DNA of 10,200 nucleotides, taken from NCBI GenBank assembly GCA_964650885.1, contig CAZYXG010000064.1:1-10200 (forward strand). The letters are read 5' to 3'. The notes below the pieces were generated by a model, which had not been told where the DNA came from, did not search any database, and was given only the letters and a program-made list of their open reading frames with translations. A program made the position numbers and the translations under genes. Each line of letters starts with the position of its first letter. The stretch's first letter is position 1. Shown here one piece after another: positions 1 to 5,436 of the stretch. Source of the DNA: JAPLFM01 sp964650885. GTDB taxonomy: Bacteria; Bacteroidota; Ignavibacteria; Kapaibacteriales; UBA2268.

Positions 1-668
1 ATATAGATTTTGGACCAACTGGTGGAGCTCTTGGCTATGAAGATATCCCAAATGCTTTGGCTTTTGAATTTGATACATTTAATAATCCTATTTATAACGA
101 TCCAAATGGTAATCACTTTGCAATTCAAACTAGTAAGAAAGGTAAAATCAGTATGATTCATAATTCACAGAACACCCTTGCTATGAATGATAAAATTCCA
201 CTTTTAGAACAAAACAAGTTCTATACTTGTCAAATTGAATACTTAGAAGATTTGAAAACACTTACAGTTTATCTTGACACTAGAGAAGACTTAGCAACGA
301 AAAAAGAAATTGCCAAACTTACTAATTTTAGACTTGAAGACCATATCAATTTAACAGGGGGCAGAGCTTATGTTGGCTTTACATCTTCGACTGGCACAGC
401 AACCGAAAACCACAAAATAAATAATTGGGATTTATGTTTATTAGGAGAAGATCCTGATATACAATCGGATGTGCTTTTAGAAGAAGTTAACGAAAATATA
501 GCTTTCGATGAAATTAAGCTATTTGATTTGCTTGGAAGAGAAGTACTGCAACTAAGAAGTATGGAAGATTTGAACCAAAACTTGAATAGTTTAAATTCAA
601 GCATTTATTTCGCTACGAAATATTTGAAAGGGAAATATATCTCTTCTCAAAAAGTAATTAAAAATTAA
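1..668 (+). CDS. Secreted L-type (legume-like) lectin domain protein with T9SS C-terminal sorting domain, 5'-partial
   Basis: The open frame enters from the left edge and runs from position 3 to the TAA at 666-668, giving 221 visible residues; the true start is outside the window. The TTG at 57 lies inside the lectin fold and is not a start. Visible residues 7-40 carry the L-type lectin signature: GGALGY, then IPNALAFEFDT, then DPNGNHFAI. D24, D33 and H38 match the usual metal-site residues of this family. About residues 165-221 look like a type A T9SS domain: a KLFDLLGREV strand, then IYFATKYLKGKYISSQKVIKN-like strands ending at the stop. Such proteins cross the outer membrane by T9SS and are released or anchored at the surface, so a role in sugar binding or adhesion is inferred. 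Upstream domains cannot be seen. It converges on the transporter gene and shares its stop. Confidence 0.8.
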   Translation, partial: IDFGPTGGALGYEDIPNALAFEFDTFNNPIYNDPNGNHFAIQTSKKGKISMIHNSQNTLAMNDKIPLLEQNKFYTCQIEYLEDLKTLTVYLDTREDLATKKEIAKLTNFRLEDHINLTGGRAYVGFTSSTGTATENHKINNWDLCLLGEDPDIQSDVLLEEVNENIAFDEIKLFDLLGREVLQLRSMEDLNQNLNSLNSSIYFATKYLKGKYISSQKVIKN

Positions 669-1441
669 ATTAATCCAATTAAGATTGAAATAGAGATTAA
701 AATCAAAGATACACCAACAATGTATTTAATGAATTTAATCTCTATTTTTTTGAGCATTTTGTTGCCAATGAATGCTCCAAGAAATGCTGCAAATGTTGTT
801 ATTGCTATTAATTGGAAGTTAGATTCATTTATAGTTTTCTGAATATTACTACTATAAACGGTAAGTCTAGCGACATCTACAAAACAAGCTATAGCAACTC
901 CCGTGGCAATATACTGAAACTTCTCTAAATTTAATTTAATTAATACTGCACTTCGCAATGCACCTTGATGACCAGACAAACCACCAAAAAAACCACTCAA
1001 TGCTCCACCTATTGACATTGCGTTTTTGCCAAAATTTATATTGTTTTCAATCTTAGGGAATAACTCCAATATTGCAAATATTATCATAGTAAAGGCAATT
1101 ACTATTTTAACGACAGTTGTTTTAATCACAAAGTCAAACAAACTATATGTGAAATATAATTGGTCGTTGCTAATTGTTTTTAGTAATTCTGCCCCAATGA
1201 ATGAAAATATAATAGCTGGCAAGCCGAATTTGAGTAAAATAGAATAATTAATATTCTTATAGACTAGACCAATTTTAAACAGATTATTGCTGAAATGCAC
1301 TATCGCTGTCATTGCTATTGCTGCCTCTATTGGGAAAAATATAGCAAAAGTGGGTAATAACAAAGTGCCTAATCCAAATCCAGAAAAAAATGTAAGAAAT
1401 GAAGCTGCTATTGCAACAATAGGTATAATATAAATTTCCAT
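665..1441 (-). CDS. TSUP / TauE-SafE family membrane transporter
   Basis: This 258-residue, very hydrophobic protein starts at ATG (1439-1441). It opens with a membrane segment and the SGFGLGTLLLP stretch typical of the TauE/SafE (TSUP) family. A second half-repeat follows near residues 145-175 (GGALSGFFGGLSGHQGALRS), then the characteristic ATGVAIACFVDVARL segment. About eight membrane spans fit the sequence and the length is normal. Family members move sulfite, sulfoacetate or other organosulfur anions across the inner membrane, but substrates differ and none can be assigned here. It is the last gene of a minus-strand operon, three bases after the DNA glycosylase gene. Its stop overlaps that of the facing lectin gene, leaving no room for a terminator between them. 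Confidence 0.85.
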   Translation of the reverse strand: MEIYIIPIVAIAASFLTFFSGFGLGTLLLPTFAIFFPIEAAIAMTAIVHFSNNLFKIGLVYKNINYSILLKFGLPAIIFSFIGAELLKTISNDQLYFTYSLFDFVIKTTVVKIVIAFTMIIFAILELFPKIENNINFGKNAMSIGGALSGFFGGLSGHQGALRSAVLIKLNLEKFQYIATGVAIACFVDVARLTVYSSNIQKTINESNFQLIAITTFAAFLGAFIGNKMLKKIEIKFIKYIVGVSLILISISILIGLI

Positions 1442-1444
1442 AAT

Positions 1445-2086
1445 TTATACCTTTGGTTCATTGTTTAAACTTTTCCATAAATACCATGCTGCTAAAGTTT
1501 GATACGGGGAGAAATTATCGCCAAATGCCACCATTTCCTTTTTTGTGATTTCGGGTGGGAAATTGTAATTTCTTATTAGTGAATTTTTTATTCCTAAATC
1601 ATCTACTGGAAATACATCCAAACGGCAAAGGGAAAACATTAAAAACATTTCTGCTGTCCATTTCCCTATTCCTTTCACTTTTATTAATTCGGCAATGATT
1701 TCTTCATTGCTTAGCTCGTTCAAAGTGTGAAGGTTAAGTTCGTTAGAATTGACTTTCTCTGCTAAATCTAAAATATATCTTCCCTTAGCATTGCTACAGC
1801 CAATAGCACGAAAGTCTTCTACTTCAAACTTTAGAATATCATTTGGCAGAGGTTTTATTGTTCCGACCAAATTAAAGAACCTTTTCAGTATTGAATCAGC
1901 TGCTTTAATAGAGAGTTGTTGAGATATAATTGAATCGCAAAGTACTGTGAAATAATATTCTTTTGGTGTTAAATCGCAAATACCTACTTTGTCAATTATT
2001 GTAGATAAAATGGCATCTTTCTTTTTCAAAAAGTTAATTCCTTTTTGAATATCTTCGTCTAAATTATATTTAGATTTACTTGTCAT
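1445..2086 (-). CDS. DNA-3-methyladenine glycosylase II, AlkA-type (HhH-GPD family)
   Basis: This 213-residue base-excision repair enzyme should remove alkylated purines such as 3-methyladenine. The helix-hairpin-helix lies at residues 134-145 (LIKVKGIGKWTA). It is followed at 159-166 by FPVDDLGI, where D163 aligns with the catalytic aspartate of AlkA (Asp238 in E. coli). ISQQLS at 54-59 and SPYQTLAAWYLW at 193-204 are further family marks. The protein is shorter than E. coli AlkA (about 280 residues) and lacks its N-terminal domain, as do many bacterial DNA glycosylases annotated DNA-3-methyladenine glycosylase 2. Its ATG overlaps the TGA of the upstream flavoprotein gene (ATGA, 2083-2086), so translational coupling is likely. 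No lesion specificity can be read from the sequence. Confidence 0.88.
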   Translation of the reverse strand: MTSKSKYNLDEDIQKGINFLKKKDAILSTIIDKVGICDLTPKEYYFTVLCDSIISQQLSIKAADSILKRFFNLVGTIKPLPNDILKFEVEDFRAIGCSNAKGRYILDLAEKVNSNELNLHTLNELSNEEIIAELIKVKGIGKWTAEMFLMFSLCRLDVFPVDDLGIKNSLIRNYNFPPEITKKEMVAFGDNFSPYQTLAAWYLWKSLNNEPKV

Positions 2087-3054
2087 TTAATTTCAAATGC
2101 CCAAATAGCAAAGTTCCATGCAAAATCAACATCATTTTTGCTAAGAGCTGATTTAATGGTTTGTTCTATGCAATTCTTAACATAATTTTTTTCTGAATTT
2201 GAGATTAAAATTGATTTAACCATGCCAGCCATTTCTTGATATATATTTAATCTTAATTTGTTTTCAAAAATCTCTTTACTAAATTCAATTGTTTGAACTA
2301 CTTTGATTACAGCAAAGGCATAATCATAATTTGGAATTGAATTTACCAAAGCCAATTGAGCAATATTATTTGCAGTAAGCACATTAGAATTTAATAGAAT
2401 TGCTGGCATATTATCGAAACCAATCCCTTTAATTCCACCTGGCTTTCTCACTTCAAAAATTGAATTGCCACTTGCTCTGGTATAAAATTCCTGACCATTT
2501 CGACCAACTAAATCAATAGAATCTGGCAATATTTTACCATCAGTTATAATGCCTTCGTTTATATGGAATTTTACTACTTTGCATATAGCCAAATTACCCG
2601 AACCATTTTCTTCACCAAGTTCTATCATTTGGAATAGTTTACATTCCATGTGGAAGAATGATTCTTTTATGCGTTTAGGCTTGACTAAATCAGAATCCAT
2701 AGGAGTGAAGCCAGCTTTTTTGAATTCATCTACATCGGCTGGGTAATCGCAAGATGCTAAATTAATCTGCTCTAAAATATTATGTGAAACTGAATGAATT
2801 ACGCATTCGCCATTTGCTTTTAAATTGTGGTAAGTATCTTTCAATGTACCATTTGTGCCACGCCTTGCCGCTGAAAAAGCAACCATAGGAGGGTTTGCTC
2901 CAAAAGCATTAAAGAAAGAAAACGGAGCTAAATTATTTACTCCATTGTCCGAAATGGTGGAAACAAAGGCAATAGGACGAGGGGCGACGCCACTGAGTAA
3001 AAATTGATGTACTTGAGAGATTGTCAAGTCTTTAGGTTCAAAAGAGTAATACAT
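2083..3054 (-). CDS. Flavin reductase-like (FMN-binding split barrel, DIM6/NTAB-type) flavoprotein
   Basis: This protein of 323 residues begins at ATG (3052-3054). Residues 15-110 carry the FMN-binding split-barrel pattern: LLSGVAPRPIAFVST, then NLAPFSFFNAFGANPPMVAF, then KDTYHNLKANGECVIH. A later segment with KESFFHMECKL and NLAICKVVKFHI completes the barrel. The last third (from about residue 205: GIGFDNMPAILLNSNVLTANN, then NSIPNYDY) matches, as I recall the family, the extension of the roughly 300-residue Bacteroidota members, so it is not a fusion. These proteins bind FMN and many reduce flavins with NAD(P)H, but the substrate of this subgroup is not established. It is the first gene of the operon with the glycosylase and transporter. 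A TAAATTTG box lies about 26 bases upstream of the start. Confidence 0.82.
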   Translation of the reverse strand: MYYSFEPKDLTISQVHQFLLSGVAPRPIAFVSTISDNGVNNLAPFSFFNAFGANPPMVAFSAARRGTNGTLKDTYHNLKANGECVIHSVSHNILEQINLASCDYPADVDEFKKAGFTPMDSDLVKPKRIKESFFHMECKLFQMIELGEENGSGNLAICKVVKFHINEGIITDGKILPDSIDLVGRNGQEFYTRASGNSIFEVRKPGGIKGIGFDNMPAILLNSNVLTANNIAQLALVNSIPNYDYAFAVIKVVQTIEFSKEIFENKLRLNIYQEMAGMVKSILISNSEKNYVKNCIEQTIKSALSKNDVDFAWNFAIWAFEIK

Positions 3055-3079
3055 TCAGAATTTTCCAGTTATTTGATTA

Positions 3080-3111
3080 CAAATTTAACTTTTATTTGTG
3101 GATTTCCGAAA
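3080..3111 (-). promoter_or_regulatory. Possible Bacteroidota-type promoter for the flavoprotein-glycosylase-transporter operon
   Basis: On the minus strand, 3087-3080 reads TAAATTTG, an exact match to the Bacteroidota -7 box TAnnTTTG, 25 bases before the ATG at 3054. At the expected distance upstream (about 3111-3107) there is only TTTCG, a partial match to the -33 TTTG box. The -7 box is convincing; the pair as a whole is moderate. Confidence 0.4.
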
Positions 3112-3344
3112 TTTGACTCAATTTGATTTTAGTTTTCTCTTTTACCAAAGGATATGTTTTAATTGAAAGCCGAACTTTAATTTTCTCAAGCGGGGAGGAG
3201 ATAGTACAAGTCTTAATATATAAGAAACTTAACATTCGTGTTTTGCACATTCTGAAAGATACAGTTCCTTCCTTAAGATTTGTAACCAACTCCGCCAGGC
3301 AGTTCAATTGCAATAATATACAATAAAATGATGTATTCTAAATC
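3088..3344. other. Intergenic stretch with no supported gene
   Basis: Together with the promoter region before it, about 290 bases (3055-3344) separate the flavoprotein gene from the tRNA terminator. Open frames of 67 and 73 codons run through it on both strands (3123-3326 plus, 3092-3313 minus). Both would need TTG starts, neither has a ribosome binding site, and neither translation resembles a family I know. Two patches are clearly richer in G+C than the surroundings: near 3189-3201 (AAGCGGGGAGGAG) and near 3288-3302 (AACTCCGCCAGGCAG). This could be a decayed repeat or gene remnant. Confidence 0.35.
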
Positions 3345-3386
3345 AAAAAAAAGTCCCAAGCAACCGAAGTTACTTGAGACTTTTTT
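3345..3386 (-). terminator. Intrinsic terminator after tRNA-Leu, with UUCG tetraloop
   Basis: On the minus strand the RNA has a 12-base-pair stem (arms 3380-3369 and 3364-3353) around the loop UUCG at 3368-3365, closed by a C-G pair. It is followed by eight U (3352-3345). The arms are GUCUCAAGUAAC and GUUGCUUGGGAC. Two positions are U-G wobbles on this strand but C-A mismatches on the plus strand, so it acts in the tRNA direction. Confidence 0.85.
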
Positions 3387-3399
3387 CTTTTTTTTGAAG

Positions 3400-3483
3400 T
3401 ACAGGAAAAGGGACTTGAACCCCCACGAAGTTGCCCCCATCAGATTTTGAGTCTGACGCGTCTACCAATTCCGCCATTCCTGC
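3400..3483 (-). tRNA. tRNA-Leu (anticodon CAA)
   Basis: This 84-base gene encodes a class II tRNA. The acceptor arms GCAGGAA and TTCCTGT pair with one terminal G-U, and the discriminator is A. The D-arm GCGGAATTGGTAGACGC is the usual leucine form. The anticodon stem TCAGA/TCTGA holds the loop CTCAAAA, placing CAA at positions 34-36, which reads UUG. A long variable arm and the T-loop TTCAAGT follow. No CCA is encoded, since the next bases are CTT. A36-A37-A38 is the recognition run for the MiaA/MiaB/MiaE modification pathway. It follows tRNA-Val in the same direction, 52 bases later, with a terminator hairpin between them and its own terminator after it. Confidence 0.95.
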
Positions 3484-3497
3484 ATTCTGGTAGTCTG

Positions 3498-3522
3498 AAA
3501 AAAAAAGCAAGGAGAACCTTGC
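3498..3522 (-). terminator. Intrinsic terminator between tRNA-Val and tRNA-Leu
   Basis: On the minus strand a perfect GCAAGG-TTCT-CCTTGC hairpin (3522-3507) is followed by nine T (3506-3498). It starts 13 bases after tRNA-Val and ends 14 bases before tRNA-Leu. The strength of the T tract suggests real termination, so tRNA-Leu would depend on read-through or on a promoter I could not recognise. Confidence 0.82.
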
Positions 3523-3535
3523 ATCTTTTTCCAAG

Positions 3536-3610
3536 TGGGCAATGAGAGATTCGAACTCCCGACCCTCTGCTTGTAAGGCAGATGCTCTGAACCAGCTGAG
3601 CTAATTGCCC
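3536..3610 (-). tRNA. tRNA-Val (anticodon UAC)
   Basis: The 75-base gene folds fully. The acceptor arms GGGCAAT/ATTGCCC are perfect and the D-stem is GCTC/GAGC. The anticodon stem TCTGC/GCAGA holds the loop CTTACAA, with TAC as anticodon. The variable loop is five bases, and the T-stem GGGAG/CTCTC has one G-U around TTCGAAT. The discriminator is A and no CCA is encoded. A Bacteroidota-type promoter lies just upstream and a terminator just downstream. Confidence 0.96.
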
Positions 3611-3622
3611 CAAAAGGGAATA

Positions 3623-3653
3623 CAAAATTAAGAGAATTTTTGTAAACTGCAAA
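3623..3653 (-). promoter_or_regulatory. Bacteroidota-type promoter of the tRNA-Val gene
   Basis: Read on the minus strand, a TTTG box (3653-3650) and TAATTTTG (3630-3623) are separated by 19 bases. This matches the Bacteroidota housekeeping consensus TTTG ... TAnnTTTG. The -7 box ends 12 bases before the first base of tRNA-Val, a good distance for initiation at or just before the tRNA. Confidence 0.7.
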
Positions 3654-3672
3654 ACATTTTTTCATATTTTTG
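3639..3672 (+). promoter_or_regulatory. Possible Bacteroidota-type promoter of miaE
   Basis: TATTTTTG at 3665-3672 matches the TAnnTTTG -7 box. TTTG at 3639-3642 lies 22 bases upstream of it, slightly longer than the usual spacing. It ends 36 bases before the chosen miaE ATG and overlaps the divergent tRNA-Val promoter. In such AT-rich DNA a chance match is possible. Confidence 0.4.
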
Positions 3673-3708
3673 AAAATATATTTAAAATTAATTTTACAAA
3701 AGAGTTTT

Positions 3709-4293
3709 ATGTTAAGATTAAAAATGGCGACAGACCCCTCATGGGCAAACGTTGCAGAGGAAAATCTTGAATTTATTTTGAGCGACCACGCCTTTTGCGA
3801 ACAAAAAGCCGCTTCAAATGCCATCACTTTTATAGTGCTTTATCCTGAATACCCTGATTTGGTAGCGGAAATGGTTAAACTTTCTATTGAGGAAATGGAG
3901 CATTTCAAAATGGTGAATGACTTCATTGTTAAGAAGGGATTTAAACTAGGATTCAAACGCAAGAATCATTATGTGAATAAACTTGGCACTTTTTTCCCGA
4001 AAACTGATGACAAAAAGTTGCGTTTGGTCTATAAACTTCTTTTTTCGGCTATGATTGAAGCTAGGAGTTGTGAACGTTTCCACGTGCTTTCGCTAAATAT
4101 TGCTGATGAAGAGCTTGCAAAGTTCTATCACGACTTAGAGCAAAGCGAAGCCAGACATTATGCCACTTTTATCAATTTCGCCAAGGACTATGCCCCAAAA
4201 GGAGTAGATGTGGAGGCAATATGGGAGGAATTTCGAATATTTGAAGGAGACTTAGTTTCTAGCTTTGGTAAGTCTGCCGAGATTCATGGTTGA
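3709..4293 (+). CDS. miaE: tRNA-(ms2io6A)-hydroxylase, MiaE family
   Basis: This is a non-haem diiron monooxygenase that uses O2 to hydroxylate the isopentenyl group of ms2i6A at position 37 of tRNAs reading U-starting codons. I start it at ATG 3709 (194 residues), because family members open with a ML-LK--TDP-W pattern and this one reads MLRLKMATDPSW. A TTG start at 3670 would add 13 residues that do not fit the family. Diiron ligands are visible as E31 (in HAFCEQKAAS), the ExxH pair E62/H65 (EEMEHF), E117 (in MIEARSCERF) and the ExxH pair E147/H150 (SEARHY). The gene stands alone on the plus strand, diverging from two tRNA genes, one of which (Leu CAA) is a likely substrate. Requirement for O2 points to an organism that meets oxygen. 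Confidence 0.92.
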   Translation: MLRLKMATDPSWANVAEENLEFILSDHAFCEQKAASNAITFIVLYPEYPDLVAEMVKLSIEEMEHFKMVNDFIVKKGFKLGFKRKNHYVNKLGTFFPKTDDKKLRLVYKLLFSAMIEARSCERFHVLSLNIADEELAKFYHDLEQSEARHYATFINFAKDYAPKGVDVEAIWEEFRIFEGDLVSSFGKSAEIHG

Positions 4294-4522
4294 AAATATT
4301 TTTCTAAATTATGTAACTTTTCATATATTTTAAGTGTTATATAGTAGTAAGTAATCGGTACAATTTGTAAAACTAATTGAAAAATTAAAAAAACAAACTT
4401 TACTTATTGTCTAATTTGGAAAGAAAATATTATCATTTAAAATAAGATAGTTATATAAACAACTATTAATTTAATATTGGCATAGTATTTTCACTTATGA
4501 ATTATAGTTCTTTCATAGACCA

Positions 4523-4568
4523 ATTATGTGACACAAAGGCATAAAAATGGCAAAATAAATGCCATAAT
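4523..4568. repeat. Nested inverted repeats in the sigma factor upstream region
   Basis: ATGGCA (4547-4552) and TGCCAT (4560-4565) form a six-pair hairpin with a seven-base loop. ATTATG (4523-4528) can pair with CATAAT (4563-4568), and GGCAT (4538-4542) with ATGCC (4559-4563). These pairings compete for the same bases, as in a switch or an operator cluster, but AT-rich DNA gives such matches by chance. Confidence 0.3.
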
Positions 4569-4679
4569 GATAGAAATTGAAACATATTCTGACAAAATAG
4601 CAGATTGTTTGCATTCTCAGTCAAATGTCTTAACTGAAAATTAATAAAGAAAAATTAGTTTATATTGTAACTTTTTTTG

Positions 4680-4687
4680 TAATTTTG
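4680..4687 (+). promoter_or_regulatory. Possible -7 promoter box upstream of the sigma factor gene
   Basis: TAATTTTG matches the Bacteroidota TAnnTTTG box and lies 97 bases before the sigma factor ATG. No good TTTG box sits 19-21 bases further upstream; TTAG at 4655-4658 is the nearest. An ECF sigma gene may instead use an autoregulated promoter whose motif I cannot recognise. Confidence 0.25.
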
Positions 4688-4774
4688 AGTTGTTATATGA
4701 AGGGAAAAATGAAAAACTTAAAAAATCATAATATTTTTTGTTTCATTTTACTTTTTAGAAGTAAACAAACTAAT

Positions 4775-4780
4775 AGGTGG
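4775..4780 (+). promoter_or_regulatory. Strong Shine-Dalgarno of the sigma factor gene
   Basis: AGGTGG sits four bases before the ATG at 4785. It is the only near-consensus ribosome binding site I see in the window; other genes have none obvious, as is common in this group. It fixes the start of the sigma factor. Confidence 0.65.
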
Positions 4781-4784
4781 CTTT

Positions 4785-5336
4785 ATGGAATTAGCATTGC
4801 AAATTGAAAAACTATTTAAAACAGATAGAAAAAAATTCTTAGGTTTTATTAGACAAAGAGTACGTAGTCAAGAAGAAGCAGAGGATATCTTACAAGATGT
4901 TTTCACCAATGTACTTGCGGCTTCAAGAAATGTCCAAAAACCTATTGAAAACATTGCTTCTTGGGTGTTTACTGCTGTAAGAAACCGCATTATAGATTCA
5001 TATAGAAAGAAAAGAGCTGAAACATTTACTGAGATTATGAATCCAGCAGGTGGAGAAGAATCAAGCGATTCTTTTGAGAATTTCTTAGGAGATTTCACTA
5101 CTAACCCAGAAAGCGAATTATTCAGAAAAACAATTTGGGAAACTGTGCAAGAGGGCTTAGCTGAATTGCCAGACGAACAAAAAATGGTATTTATTCGCAA
5201 TGAATTTGAAGGTGTTTCTTTCAGAGAAATGTCTGATGATACTGGGGTAAATATTAACACATTGCTTGCAAGAAAACGTTATGCAGTGCTTCACTTAAGA
5301 AAAAAACTTCAACATCTTTATGATGGTCTTCAATAA
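4785..5336 (+). CDS. ECF-type RNA polymerase sigma factor (sigma-70 family, RpoE-like)
   Basis: This 183-residue protein has the two domains of an extracytoplasmic-function sigma factor. Region 2 covers about residues 8-78, with AEDILQDVFTNVL at 32-44 (core RNA polymerase contact) and WVFTAVRNRIIDSYRKKRAE for -10 recognition. A linker rich in E, S and D spans about 79-115. Region 4 covers about 124-176, with LPDEQKMVFIRNEFEGVSFREMS and the helix-turn-helix GVNINTLLARKRYAVLHLRKKL, which should bind the -35 element. The start is set by ATG 4785 after AGGTGG. No anti-sigma factor gene is adjacent: a strong terminator follows, then a sensor kinase. Its signal and regulon are unknown. Confidence 0.93.
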   Translation: MELALQIEKLFKTDRKKFLGFIRQRVRSQEEAEDILQDVFTNVLAASRNVQKPIENIASWVFTAVRNRIIDSYRKKRAETFTEIMNPAGGEESSDSFENFLGDFTTNPESELFRKTIWETVQEGLAELPDEQKMVFIRNEFEGVSFREMSDDTGVNINTLLARKRYAVLHLRKKLQHLYDGLQ

Positions 5337-5360
5337 AATTTAATTTAAGTTAAAATTAGC

Positions 5361-5392
5361 AAAAGCCGTTCAGCAATGAATGGCTTTTTTTT
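5361..5392 (+). terminator. Intrinsic terminator of the sigma factor gene
   Basis: AAAAGCCGTTCA (5361-5372) pairs with TGAATGGCTTTT (5377-5388), with one G-U, around the loop GCAA, and a run of eight T ends at 5392. It begins 24 bases after the sigma factor stop and separates that gene from the histidine kinase. Confidence 0.9.
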
Positions 5393-5436
5393 GTTAAATT
5401 GCATTTTGTTATAATAAAGAAGTTATAAAGTTTTGT

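Larger units (their letters stand above)
4294..4784. other. Gene-free AT-rich region upstream of the sigma factor gene
   Basis: This stretch of 491 bases has no credible gene. No strong terminator follows miaE. The region is extremely AT-rich and contains a nested set of inverted repeats (4523-4568), a lone TAATTTTG box (4680-4687), and only tiny frames: 15 codons at 4498 and 36 codons at 4697, the latter overlapping the sigma gene start. It probably holds the promoter and a long leader of the sigma factor gene. Confidence 0.5.

Noticed and set aside
57..59. TTG as the start of the lectin protein
   Set aside because: The frame is open to the window edge and the conserved lectin residues GGALGYEDIPNA lie before this TTG, so it is internal.
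3670..3708. Longer miaE starting at TTG 3670
   Set aside because: The extra 13 residues do not fit the family; ATG 3709 gives the usual N-terminus, and the TTG lies in the promoter-like box.
3462..3827. Minus-strand open frames over the tRNA genes (3440-3652 and 3462-3827)
   Set aside because: They are translations of tRNA-Leu, tRNA-Val and the antisense of miaE; no family match and no start signal.
4697..4807. 36-codon frame (MKGKMKN...) overlapping the sigma factor start
   Set aside because: It has no ribosome binding site, overlaps the sigma gene out of frame and has low-complexity AT-rich codons; a leader peptide is possible but unsupported.
4868..5260. 130-codon minus-strand frame inside the sigma factor gene, and similar frames inside the kinase gene
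   Set aside because: Antisense shadows of well-supported genes; their translations are serine/leucine-rich without any family pattern.
5391..5415. TTGTTA ... TATAAT as a classical sigma-70 promoter for the histidine kinase
   Set aside because: The spacing is only 13 bases and the -35-like part lies at the T tract of the terminator; TATAAT is common by chance in this DNA.
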